From Massilia sp. Root418 (GTDB lineage Bacteria; Pseudomonadota; Gammaproteobacteria; Burkholderiales; Burkholderiaceae_D), in NCBI RefSeq assembly GCF_001425265.1, contig NZ_LMEC01000001.1:392036-456035 (forward strand): 64,000 bases of DNA, written 5' to 3'. The notes beneath the pieces were generated by a model that saw only the letters and a list, made by a program, of their open reading frames with translations, was not told the origin of the DNA and did not search any database. This document shows positions 48,734-57,109 of this stretch, in pieces (position 1 is the first letter of the stretch; each line of letters starts with the position of its first letter). The translations under genes and the position numbers were made by a program.

Positions 48734-49993
48734 ATGGACAGCCTGCACGCCAGCGTCAGCGCCCTGCGCGCCGTGCCCCATGCGCCCTGGCGCGCCAAGG
48801 TGCGCCGGGTGGCGGTGATACTCACCAGTTCACGCTCCGGTTCCACGCTGTTCAAGGCGGCGCTGGCGCGCCACCCGGATATCGCCGCGCTGGACGGCGA
48901 GGCCGAACCCTATCTGACGCTGAGCGGCAACGGTTTCGGCCAGGACCCGGCCTGCACCAGCGACGCCATCGCCCGGCTGCGCAATCCGGATGCGCTGGCC
49001 GACAACATCTTCGACGGCCTGTCCATCGCCACGCCGCACATCGCCCCGCTGGCCGAGCTGCAGCAGCGCTGGAGCAGGCGCCTGCTGCTGCAGTTCCCCA
49101 CGATGCTCGCCACGCTGGATGCCTACGCGGCCCTGCAGTGCAGCCTGGCGGCGTCCCTGGGGCACGCCTGCGAACACGCCGCGCGCATGACGCAGCAGGA
49201 GCTGGCCCAGGCCGTACTGGGCGGGGTATTCGGCGCCGGCTCCTGGCGCCTGGACTACTACGACGGCGGCATCGGCCCCGGCGAGCGGCGCCCTTTCGAC
49301 GAGGCGGTCAAGATCGAGGAACCGCCCTTCGTGCTGCCGGACCTGCGCCGGCGGCGCTTCACCGAAGCGGACGCCGGGGCCAGGCTGCTGCTGTTCAAGA
49401 CGCCGTCGGACGCCTACCGTCCCGGCCTGTACCGGCAGCTGTTCCCCAACGCCGACGTGCGCCACATCCACCTCACGCGCGGCTACGCGCAGAGCGTGAA
49501 CGGCCTGATGGACGGCTGGCTCTCCCCTACCGGCTTCTTCGCCCATGACATGGCCCGCGCCGGCGCGGAACTGGCCATCGCGGGCTATTCCGACTTGTGC
49601 GAATTCGGGCGGCGCTGGTGGAAGTTCGACCTGCCGCCCAACTGGGGCGACTATGCGGACGCCAGCCTGGAACTGGTGTGCCTGAACCAGTGGCTGTCGT
49701 GCCATCGACACATCCTGGAAAGCGGCGAGGCCGCGCACCGCGTGGCCTTCGAAGATTTCCTTGCCGCGCCCGCGGCCACGCTGGAGCGCGTGTGCGGCTG
49801 GCTGGACTTGCCGCCGCCGCAGTACCAGCCACACGGACCGGGCGCGCTGCCGGTCACCATGGCCACCGAGGCGCCGGCACCGGGCCGCTGGCGCAAGCGC
49901 CGCGCGCTGCTTGAGCCGCTGGCCCGCCTGCCGGCGGTGGCGCGCACCATGCGGGAGCTGGGCTACGGCGCCGAACCGGAGGCCTGGCTATGA
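48734..49993 (+). CDS. Sulfotransferase-family protein, 419 aa
   Basis: The 5'-phosphosulfate loop TSSRSGSTLFKAAL (about 31-44) and a later 3'-phosphate-binding region with HLTRGYAQSVNG place it in the PAPS-dependent sulfotransferase superfamily. FEDFLAAPAATLERVCGWL is a common C-terminal element. The central helical insertion (about 100-190) is larger than usual. Overlaps the arginase-fold gene by 4 bases. The acceptor is unknown. Confidence 0.8.
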   Translation: MDSLHASVSALRAVPHAPWRAKVRRVAVILTSSRSGSTLFKAALARHPDIAALDGEAEPYLTLSGNGFGQDPACTSDAIARLRNPDALADNIFDGLSIATPHIAPLAELQQRWSRRLLLQFPTMLATLDAYAALQCSLAASLGHACEHAARMTQQELAQAVLGGVFGAGSWRLDYYDGGIGPGERRPFDEAVKIEEPPFVLPDLRRRRFTEADAGARLLLFKTPSDAYRPGLYRQLFPNADVRHIHLTRGYAQSVNGLMDGWLSPTGFFAHDMARAGAELAIAGYSDLCEFGRRWWKFDLPPNWGDYADASLELVCLNQWLSCHRHILESGEAAHRVAFEDFLAAPAATLERVCGWLDLPPPQYQPHGPGALPVTMATEAPAPGRWRKRRALLEPLARLPAVARTMRELGYGAEPEAWL

Positions 49994-50811
49994 TACGGCG
50001 CCTGCTGGTGCCATACCTGATGGGGCAGCGGCGCGACGGCCTGCTCAACGTCGCGTCGCTGGACGACAAACCGTGGACCGTCATCAGCACGCCGGAAGCG
50101 GACGCCGTGGCCATCGCCGACAAGAACTTGCAGCTGCGCAGCATGGGGCGCATTTACGCCCTGCTGGCGCAGCAGGTGCGCGACGCGGCGGCGGGCGGCG
50201 AAATCCCGCTCAGTATTTCCGGCGATTGCGTGTCCTCGATGGGCATGCTGGCCGGCTTGCAGCAGGCCGGCCGCGAGCCGCAGCGCCTGCTCTGGCTGGA
50301 CGCGCACGGCGACTTCCACACCTGGGCCACCACCCAGACGCAGTACCTGGGCGGCATGCCGCTGGCCATGCTGGTGGGCCGCCCGGACCGGCGCCAGGAA
50401 CAGCGCGACAGCATCGCTGCCATGCGCGCCGCCGTGGGCGCCCGGCCCTACCCGGAACAGCGCATCGTGCTGTCCGACGCGCGCGACCTCGATCCCGGCG
50501 AAGACGAAGCCTTGCGCGCATCGGCCATCGTCCACTGCGGGCTTGACGAGGTGCTGGGGCACCTGTCGCCGAACGAAACCCTGTACGTGCATTTCGATAC
50601 CGACGTGCTGGACGAGTCGCAGCGCATGCCGGCGCTGAAATACCATGTGCCGGGCGGCCCGGACCTGGAGCAGATGGCGGCCTTGTTCACCCACCTGCGC
50701 GGCTACCGCGTGGTTGCCGTGTCGGTCTCGTCCTGGCATGGGGAACAGGACGCCGGCGGCGCGGCGGCGCGCGCCTGCCTGGACCTGCTCAAGGTGCTGC
50801 TGCCCGGCTAG
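49990..50811 (+). CDS. Arginase/agmatinase-fold protein with altered metal site, 273 aa
   Basis: Ureohydrolase fold: LDAHGDFHT (DAHxDxH) and YVHFDTDVLDES (DxD) are intact metal ligands, but the usual GGDHS is SGDCVSS, so Cys replaces the first His ligand. It may be a mono-metal or changed-substrate enzyme. ATGA overlap with the sulfotransferase gene. It converges on the APS kinase gene with a 4-base overlap. Confidence 0.8.
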   Translation: MIRRLLVPYLMGQRRDGLLNVASLDDKPWTVISTPEADAVAIADKNLQLRSMGRIYALLAQQVRDAAAGGEIPLSISGDCVSSMGMLAGLQQAGREPQRLLWLDAHGDFHTWATTQTQYLGGMPLAMLVGRPDRRQEQRDSIAAMRAAVGARPYPEQRIVLSDARDLDPGEDEALRASAIVHCGLDEVLGHLSPNETLYVHFDTDVLDESQRMPALKYHVPGGPDLEQMAALFTHLRGYRVVAVSVSSWHGEQDAGGAAARACLDLLKVLLPG

Positions 50812-51398
50812 CGCGGCGGGGCAAGCACGCCACCCCCGCGCAGCCTGGCCAGCACCTGTTCGACGCAGTCCGCGATGCCGAGCCGGGACGTATCAAGCGA
50901 CAGCTCCGGATGCAGGGGCGCCTCGTAGGGCGAGGAAATGGCCGTGAACTGCGCCACTTCACCGGCCCGCGCGCGGCGGTACAGGCCTTTCACGTCGCGC
51001 TGTTCGCACACCGCCAGCGGGCAATCGCAATGGACCTCGATGAAGTCCCCGGCAGGCAAGCGCGCGCGCACGCGGTCTCGGTCAGCATTGAAGGGGGAGA
51101 TGAAGGCGGCCAGCACGATGATGCCGGCGTCCGCCAGCAGGCCGGCCGTTTCGCCGGCGCGGCGAATGTTCTCGCTGCGGTCCTGCGCCGAGAAACCCAG
51201 GTCCGAACACAAGCCCTGGCGCAGGTTGTCGCCATCGAGCACGTAGCTCTGGCAGCCTGCCTCGAACAGGCGCTCCTGCACGGCATGGGCCAGCGTGGTC
51301 TTGCCGGCGCCGGACAGGCCGGTGAACCAGACCACCGCGCCGCGGTGTCCGTTCCGTGTTTCGCGTTGCTGCCGGCCGATACCTTTGCTTGTATCCAT
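50808..51398 (-). CDS. cysC: Adenylylsulfate (APS) kinase, 196 aa
   Basis: P-loop GLSGAGKTT, DGDNLRQGLCSDLGF, ENIRRAGETAGLLADAG and FIEVHCDCPLAVCEQRDVKGLY match CysC. Phosphorylates APS to PAPS, the sulfate donor of sulfotransferases. No sulfurylase (cysDN) is next to it. Its position opposite the sulfotransferase operon suggests dedicated PAPS supply. Confidence 0.93.
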   Translation of the reverse strand: MDTSKGIGRQQRETRNGHRGAVVWFTGLSGAGKTTLAHAVQERLFEAGCQSYVLDGDNLRQGLCSDLGFSAQDRSENIRRAGETAGLLADAGIIVLAAFISPFNADRDRVRARLPAGDFIEVHCDCPLAVCEQRDVKGLYRRARAGEVAQFTAISSPYEAPLHPELSLDTSRLGIADCVEQVLARLRGGGVLAPPR

Positions 51399-51406
51399 GC
51401 CCTATT

Positions 51407-52534
51407 CTAGTCGCGATCGGGCGCGCCGAGTGGGAACAAGGGACGGAATTGTCGCGCTTCTTCCACGGCCCGCGCGAAGGACGGCCGTGCCAGCAGGCGC
51501 GCGCGGTAGGCGCGCAGCAGCGGGTAGTGTTCTGCAATCCTGTGGGTCCAGTCGGCGTAGAACAGGGATGGCGCGGCCGCGCAATCGGCCAGGGTGAACT
51601 CGGCTCCGCAGGCCCACGTTTTCCCGGCCAGGTGCCGCTCCAGCCAGGCGTAGGCGATGTCCAGCCTGGCGCTGGCGTGCGCCAGGGCCTCCGCCTTCTT
51701 CGTGGCGTTGCCGCTCAGCGCGCCGCCCACCGCGTGCTGCATCGGCGTCATGACGTGCAGGTCGAAGAAGCGGTCCATGAAGCGCACGTCGAGCGCGGCC
51801 TGCACATCGGACGGCAGCAGGCGCACAGGCCCCGGATGCGCCATCTGCAGGTATTCGATGATGATGCTGCTCTCAGCCACGTCGCGCCCGGCGTCCACCA
51901 GCAGCGGGAACTTGTGCAGCGGCCAGCGGCGCTGCCATTCCGCTGCGTGCTGCGGCGTATCCGGCCCGAGGCAGCGGAATTCGAACGGCGTGCCGTTCTC
52001 GTACAGCGCGGTCAGCACTTTCTGCGTGTAGGAGGAAAACGGATGGCCGTACAGCGCAAGCGGCGGCGCAGCCGCGCCAAGCGCCGCCTGGTGCGCTTCG
52101 AGGTATTGTTCCAGCTTCGCCATGTGCTGTTTGCCCCCCTCGACGGCGCCATACTTCTCCACCACCTCGTCGCGCGCGGCCTGGCTGTCGTAGAGCTGGC
52201 GCAGCGTGAGCAGCGTGCCGCCGTGCGCTTCCTCCAGCGTGATGGTGGCCTCGAACCGGACCCGCTGCCCGTCGCCATGGTCGTACACCAGGCGCGATGG
52301 CGGCGTGATCTCCTTGAATACCGAATGGTTCGGATAGCGCGTGCCGTCCGGCCCCACCATGTCGAACGTCCAGGCGCCGCCGACGCGCAAGTCCATGGCC
52401 ACGTTTTCGTTGCGGAAGCCGTCCGGCCCCCACCACACATTCACGTGCTCGGGCAGCGTCATGGCCTTCCATACCAGTTCACGCGCAAACGGCAATTGCC
52501 GCTGCAGCACCAGTTCGCGTTCACTTGTCGCCAT
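51407..52534 (-). CDS. SRPBCC (AHSA1)-glutathione S-transferase fusion, 375 aa
   Basis: Residues 1-150 are an AHSA1-type SRPBCC domain (FARELVWKAMTLPEHVNVWW, GGAWTFDM, GGTLLTLRQLY); residues 158-375 are a GST (LYGHPFSSYTQKVLTALYE, VAESSIIIEYL, FTLADCAAAPSLFYADW). Start overlaps the ArsR gene by 14 bases. ArsR-SRPBCC pairs are common; the GST fusion is not. Substrate unknown. Confidence 0.87.
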   Translation of the reverse strand: MATSERELVLQRQLPFARELVWKAMTLPEHVNVWWGPDGFRNENVAMDLRVGGAWTFDMVGPDGTRYPNHSVFKEITPPSRLVYDHGDGQRVRFEATITLEEAHGGTLLTLRQLYDSQAARDEVVEKYGAVEGGKQHMAKLEQYLEAHQAALGAAAPPLALYGHPFSSYTQKVLTALYENGTPFEFRCLGPDTPQHAAEWQRRWPLHKFPLLVDAGRDVAESSIIIEYLQMAHPGPVRLLPSDVQAALDVRFMDRFFDLHVMTPMQHAVGGALSGNATKKAEALAHASARLDIAYAWLERHLAGKTWACGAEFTLADCAAAPSLFYADWTHRIAEHYPLLRAYRARLLARPSFARAVEEARQFRPLFPLGAPDRD

Positions 52535-52877
52535 CGTCTCTTCCTTTCTGTTGTTGGAGTACGTGCAGATAATCTTCCAGCCGGTCCAGGCGGGCCACCC
52601 ACACCTTGCGTTGTTCGTCGATCCAGCCGGAGGCCGTATTCAGGGGGGCTGGCTCCAGCCGGCACAGGCGCCACTGCGCACTTTTGCTGCGGCTGATCAG
52701 TTCCGCGCGTTCCAGCACTTTCAAGTGCTTGGTGACGGCAGGCAGCGACATGTCGAAGGGCTCGGCCAACTCGCCGACCGAGGCGGTGCCCCGGCATAGC
52801 CTCGCGAGCATGGCCCGCCGCGCCGGGTGCGCCAGGGCGGTGAAGACCGCGTCGAGCTGATTTTCGTATTTAACCAT
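52521..52877 (-). CDS. ArsR-family transcriptional regulator, 118 aa
   Basis: Winged helix of the ArsR type (LAHPARRAMLARLC, MSLPAVTKHLKVLERAELI). The C-terminal WIDEQRKVWVARLDRLEDYL is typical of the group co-encoded with SRPBCC proteins. No metal-binding cysteine pair in the recognition helix. Coupled to the downstream fusion gene. Confidence 0.9.
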   Translation of the reverse strand: MVKYENQLDAVFTALAHPARRAMLARLCRGTASVGELAEPFDMSLPAVTKHLKVLERAELISRSKSAQWRLCRLEPAPLNTASGWIDEQRKVWVARLDRLEDYLHVLQQQKGRDDGDK

Positions 52878-52937
52878 TTGGTTAATTTAGCACCGGCGGC
52901 ATGCCCGGTCAATGAGCACAATTGAAAGGTGTATCGC

Positions 52938-52966
52938 TTGACACGGTCCAAGGCACAAGTTATGTT
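52938..52966 (+). promoter_or_regulatory. Consensus sigma-70 promoter in the 52.9-kb intergenic region
   Basis: TTGACA (52938-52943), 17-base spacer, TATGTT (52961-52966). It points toward the di-haem lipoprotein gene, about 145 bases away. Confidence 0.6.
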
Positions 52967-53026
52967 ACCGAAAGTTTTAAAAGTTGCAGTTGGGGAATAT
53001 TTTAGTTACTGAAAAGAGCACCATGC

Positions 53027-53049
53027 AAGCCGCCTCACCAGCGGCTTTT
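53027..53049 (+). terminator. Intrinsic terminator-like hairpin in the leader of the di-haem gene
   Basis: Perfect stem AAGCCGC (53027-53033) / GCGGCTT (53041-53047), 7-base loop, then TTTAATTAG. With the promoter at 52938 it would give an RNA of about 75 bases. It could be a small RNA or an attenuator. A 10-codon frame MQAASPAAFN (53023-53055) overlaps the stem. Confidence 0.6.
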
Positions 53050-53064
53050 AATTAGTAAGTAAAT

Positions 53065-53078
53065 ATGATGGTTATCAT
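53065..53078. promoter_or_regulatory. ATGAT-N4-ATCAT dyad (weakly Fur-like)
   Basis: ATGATGGTTATCAT lies 33 bases before the di-haem gene start. Its arms resemble part of a Fur box but the spacing differs from the classic 19-bp site. Confidence 0.3.
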
Positions 53079-53110
53079 TAATACTTGAAAATGTTTAATG
53101 GGGAGGTAGC

Positions 53111-56100
53111 ATGTCTGAAGCGCCGTATCACAGAAAATTGTCCATCCAGGGGCTACCTCTCGCCCTTACTTTGCTGCTGGCCGCATGCGGCGGCGGCAGC
53201 GGCGACTCCGCCGGCACCAGCATGACAGCCAGCAAGCAAGGCGGCGGCGCATCGTTCCGCGGCCTGGCCACGGGCGCGGCGGCGCCGGAAGTGGAGCTGG
53301 CGCCGGCCGGCGCGACCGCCAGCTCGGCGGAGCGCGGCGACCTGGGCGCGGCGGCTGCCATCGACCGCAACGCCAGCACCCGCTGGGGCAGCGGTTTTTC
53401 GGACGACCAGTTCCTGACGCTGGACTTCGGCACCTCCGTGCCGATCAATCGCGTCCGCATCCAGTGGGAAAACGCGCACGCCACGCAATACTTGCTGCAA
53501 ACCTCGGAAGACGGCAGCAACTGGACCACCATCAAGACGGTCGACGGCAGCGACGGCGGAACGGAAGACTGGACCGGCCTCACCGGCCAGGGCCGCTACC
53601 TGCGCATGCAGGGCGTGAAGCGCTCCACCAACTACGGCTATTCCATCTTCGAGATCCAGGCATTTTCCGGCGGCGCCGTGGTGCAGCCGGAACCGGACCC
53701 GCAGCCGCAGCCGGACCCTGGAACGATCGACACGTCTTTACCCGGCGTCGTCCTCAAACCGGTTGCGGCCACTTCCTCCGAACCTGAAAACGGCGGCCTG
53801 GCCGCACCGCTGGCGATCGACGGCAAAGCGAACACGCGCTGGGCCAGCAAGGCGGACAACGCCGCCTGGATCCAGTTCGATTTCGGCGCCAAGACCCGGG
53901 TCGGCTACATGAAGCTGGTGTGGGAGAACGCGTACGGCAAGCAGTACGCGCTGCAGGTGTCGGACGACGGCCAGACCTGGTCGCAGGCGCGCTATGTCGG
54001 CAACGGCCAGGGCGGGACCGAGGAGTTCTTCAACCTCGGCATCAGCGCGCGCTACGTCCGCCTGCAAGGCATTGCGCGCGCCACCAACTACGGCTACTCC
54101 CTGTTTGAAGTGGAGTTCAAATCGCCGGGCAGCGACAACACGCTGTTCACCTCGGCCACCTCGGCCCTGAGATTCCCCGCCGGCGGCACCGGCTGGCAGG
54201 CATTGCCATCCGCCGCCGAGCCGCTGGAAACCCTGCAGTTCACGCTGGCCGACGGCAGCCTGGTCACGCGCTTCGGCGCGCGCGGCCTGGCCCGCCACGG
54301 CCGCGAGCGCGGCGAGGAATGGAACGAGATCGGCTACGGCCCGAACGAGACGGTGGACCCGGTGACCGGCCTGCCGCTCGACAAGGGCCCCGGCAACTAC
54401 CTCACCTTCGTGCCGCAGTACTTCAAGAACCGCACCTGGGGCGTGGAGGTGATCGACAACAGCCGCGTGGCCGGCGTCACCAAGCCGACCCTGATCGTGA
54501 ACCAGTACACCACGGTGGACTTCCTGAAAGGCGGCGTGGCGTTCTTCCGTGCCATCGACCGGCCCGGCGTGACCGGCTATGGCTGGATGGCGCCCGGCCA
54601 GCTGGTGAACGACAACATCGACATCTGCAAGCCGGTCCCCTACCCGGCCAACAACCGCCTCACCAATGCCGACGGCATCAACGGCGGCTGCACCATCCAG
54701 GTGAAGAACTACCCGGGTATGGCCGCGCTGGACGCCAACGGTTTCCCCAACGGCCAGAACATCCCTGCCCGTCCGCTGGTGGTGGGCGATGTTATCGAGG
54801 TCTCGCCTTCCATGTTCAGCACCGCCGAATCGATGCAGGCCAAGGGCGACAACGGCGGCGTGCGCTACTACTCCGCCGAGTGGATCTACGTGGTCGGCAC
54901 CGGCCTGCGGCCCTGGTACGGCGTGCAGCCGCGCCTGAACTCGGTGCCGCTGCCTGCCGAGACGCTGTCCGGCGGCGACGGTTCGGTGTCCTATAACTAT
55001 TCGGACAACGGCCTGTTCATGTTCCAGCAGCCGCACAACAACATCGGCATGCAGAACGTGCAGCGCTTTGTGGAAGGCCGCCGCCTGGTGCACACCAGCT
55101 TCACCACCGGCGACCACAACGAACCGGGGAACGACCGCTACACGCCGGCCGTGGGCCTGCAGGGCCAGCGCTTCAACCAGTCGGCGTGTATCGCCTGCCA
55201 CGTGAACAATGGCCGCAGCCCGGCGCCGATCGCCGCCAACCAGCTGCTCGACACCATGTCGGTGCGCGTGGCGGCCACCAACGCGGCCGGCCAGCAGGTG
55301 CCGCATCCGCTGTACGGCGCGGCGGTGCAGATGAACGCCATCTCGGCCAGCGGGGCACCGCAGAACTGGGGCACGGGCGTGCGTGTCGCGGGCTTCGAAA
55401 CCCGCACCGCCAAGCTGGCGGACGGCACGGCGGTGGAACTGCGCAAGCCCGCGCTGGCGTTTGAAGGCGCGGTGCCGGAACTGTACTCGCTGCGCGCCGC
55501 ACAGCCGATGATAGGCGCCGGCCTGCTGGAAGCCGTGCCGGAAGTGGACATCCTGTCGCGCGCCGGCAGCACACCGGACGCGGACGGCGTGAAGGGCGTG
55601 CCGAACTGGGTCTACGATCCGGAAACCGGCGCGGTGCGCCTGGGCCGTTTCGGCTGGAAGGCATCCAAGGCCACGCTGCGCCACCAGGCGGCCGCCGCGC
55701 TGCTGCAGGACATGGCGGTGACTTCGCCGGTCTACCCCAACCGCTCCTGCGCCACCGATCCCGCCAACTGCGCCACGGCGGCGCCGCAAAAGGGCATTAC
55801 CGAAGCGGACCTGCAGTCGATAGCGCGCTACCTGGCGCTGGTGGCCGTGCCCGCGCAGCGCAGCATCCCCAGCGGCTTCCCGAAAGGCGTGGCGCCGCTG
55901 GACGAGCACCGCGTGGACGCGCAGCAGGTCAGCACCGGCTCCAGGCTGTTCCAGGCCATGCGCTGCTCCGCCTGCCACACGGTGGAAATGAAGACCGGCA
56001 GCGGCCACCTGTTTGCGGAACTGCGCAACCAGAAGATCCGTCCCTACACGGACCTGCTGCTGCACGACATGGGCGAAGGGCTGGCGGACAAGGTGGTGGA

Positions 56101-56332
56101 AGGCCAGGCCAAGGGCAATATGTGGCGCACCGCGCCGCTGTGGGGTATCGGCTACACGGACAAGGTGATGGGCAACGCCGCCAAGGTAGGCTACCTGCAT
56201 GACGGCCGCGCACGCAACCTGACCGAAGCGGTGATGTGGCACGGCGGCGAAGCCAGCGCCGCCCGCCAGCGCTTTGAAGCGCTCGGCAAGAGCGACCGCG
56301 ACGCCTTGCTGGCATTCCTGAAGTCGCTGTAA
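53111..56332 (+). CDS. Lipoprotein with two discoidin domains and a di-haem oxidoreductase domain, 1073 aa
   Basis: Lipobox LLAAC at about residue 25. Two F5/8 type C (discoidin) domains follow, about 60-190 and 210-335, each with ARLYG-type IQFDFGAKTRVGYMKLVWEN and YVRLQG motifs. The remainder is a DUF1111-type di-haem oxidoreductase with two c-type haem sites, CIACHVNNG (about 695) and CSACHTVEM (about 955). Likely outer-membrane or surface-anchored; discoidin domains suggest carbohydrate binding. Start ATG 53111 has GGGGAGG upstream. Substrate unknown. Confidence 0.87.
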   Translation: MSEAPYHRKLSIQGLPLALTLLLAACGGGSGDSAGTSMTASKQGGGASFRGLATGAAAPEVELAPAGATASSAERGDLGAAAAIDRNASTRWGSGFSDDQFLTLDFGTSVPINRVRIQWENAHATQYLLQTSEDGSNWTTIKTVDGSDGGTEDWTGLTGQGRYLRMQGVKRSTNYGYSIFEIQAFSGGAVVQPEPDPQPQPDPGTIDTSLPGVVLKPVAATSSEPENGGLAAPLAIDGKANTRWASKADNAAWIQFDFGAKTRVGYMKLVWENAYGKQYALQVSDDGQTWSQARYVGNGQGGTEEFFNLGISARYVRLQGIARATNYGYSLFEVEFKSPGSDNTLFTSATSALRFPAGGTGWQALPSAAEPLETLQFTLADGSLVTRFGARGLARHGRERGEEWNEIGYGPNETVDPVTGLPLDKGPGNYLTFVPQYFKNRTWGVEVIDNSRVAGVTKPTLIVNQYTTVDFLKGGVAFFRAIDRPGVTGYGWMAPGQLVNDNIDICKPVPYPANNRLTNADGINGGCTIQVKNYPGMAALDANGFPNGQNIPARPLVVGDVIEVSPSMFSTAESMQAKGDNGGVRYYSAEWIYVVGTGLRPWYGVQPRLNSVPLPAETLSGGDGSVSYNYSDNGLFMFQQPHNNIGMQNVQRFVEGRRLVHTSFTTGDHNEPGNDRYTPAVGLQGQRFNQSACIACHVNNGRSPAPIAANQLLDTMSVRVAATNAAGQQVPHPLYGAAVQMNAISASGAPQNWGTGVRVAGFETRTAKLADGTAVELRKPALAFEGAVPELYSLRAAQPMIGAGLLEAVPEVDILSRAGSTPDADGVKGVPNWVYDPETGAVRLGRFGWKASKATLRHQAAAALLQDMAVTSPVYPNRSCATDPANCATAAPQKGITEADLQSIARYLALVAVPAQRSIPSGFPKGVAPLDEHRVDAQQVSTGSRLFQAMRCSACHTVEMKTGSGHLFAELRNQKIRPYTDLLLHDMGEGLADKVVEGQAKGNMWRTAPLWGIGYTDKVMGNAAKVGYLHDGRARNLTEAVMWHGGEASAARQRFEALGKSDRDALLAFLKSL

Positions 56333-56422
56333 CGCGGCGCCGGCGGGTCCGTCCCGTGCGCGGTTGAGAAAGCCGCGCACGGGGGCTACACTGGGGGCTA
56401 GCCAGCGCCTCCAGGAACCGCC

Positions 56423-57109
56423 ATGCAGAACGTGCTTTACCACTTCCGCTTTGCCGACGGCCACGCCGCCTCATGCGCGCTCGATGCGGACCCGGGCGCC
56501 GATCCCGCTGCCCTGCCCGCCTGGACCGCGCTGGAATTCCAGCAATGCGCCAACTGCCCGCTGCAGCCCGGCAGCACGCCGCACTGCCCGATGGCGGTGC
56601 GCTTCGTGCCGCTGGTGGACATGGTGGGTGCGCTGCGTTCGCACGATGCAGTGGAAGTCCGGGTTGAAACGCCCGAACGCACGGTGAGCAAGGATACGAC
56701 CGTGCAGCGCGGCATAGGTGCCTTGATGGGATTGCTATCGGCGAGCAGTGCCTGCCCGCGCGTGGATTTCCTGCGTCCCATGGCGCATTTCCACCTGCCG
56801 TTCGCTTCCGAGGAAGAGACTATTTACCGCGCCGCCTCGACCTACTTGCTGGCCCAGTACTTCATCGAACGCGAAGGGGGGATACCCGACTGGGAACTGG
56901 ACGGGCTGAAGGCCAATTACCTCGCGCTGCAGACCGTCAACGCCGGCATGGCCAAACGGCTCAAGCAGGCCATCACGGCGGACGGCGCCATCAACGCCTT
57001 CGTGCTGTTGGACCTGTTTGCGAAGGCGCTGCCGTACTCCATCGACGAGCAGCTGGAAGAAATCAAGGGCAAGTTCAGGTCCACGGGCGCGCTGAAGCCG
57101 CCACCTTAG
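56423..57109 (+). CDS. Conserved protein of unknown function, 228 aa
   Basis: N-terminal beta region (VLYHFRFADG, LEFQQCANCPL with CxxC and PHCPM) and a helical C-terminal half (TYLLAQYFIEREGGIPDW, MAKRLKQAI). Possibly the DUF6901-type family, but this is not certain. Converges on the KfrA-like gene with a 4-base overlap. Confidence 0.7.
   Translation: MQNVLYHFRFADGHAASCALDADPGADPAALPAWTALEFQQCANCPLQPGSTPHCPMAVRFVPLVDMVGALRSHDAVEVRVETPERTVSKDTTVQRGIGALMGLLSASSACPRVDFLRPMAHFHLPFASEEETIYRAASTYLLAQYFIEREGGIPDWELDGLKANYLALQTVNAGMAKRLKQAITADGAINAFVLLDLFAKALPYSIDEQLEEIKGKFRSTGALKPPP

Noticed and set aside
47799..48734. Upstream extension of the GH74 frame
   Set aside because: The signal peptide and ribosome site fix the start at 47798; the extension is antisense to the methyltransferase gene.
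53738..56464. 908-codon minus-strand frame opposite the di-haem gene
   Set aside because: Antisense shadow with His/Arg/Val-rich random translation.
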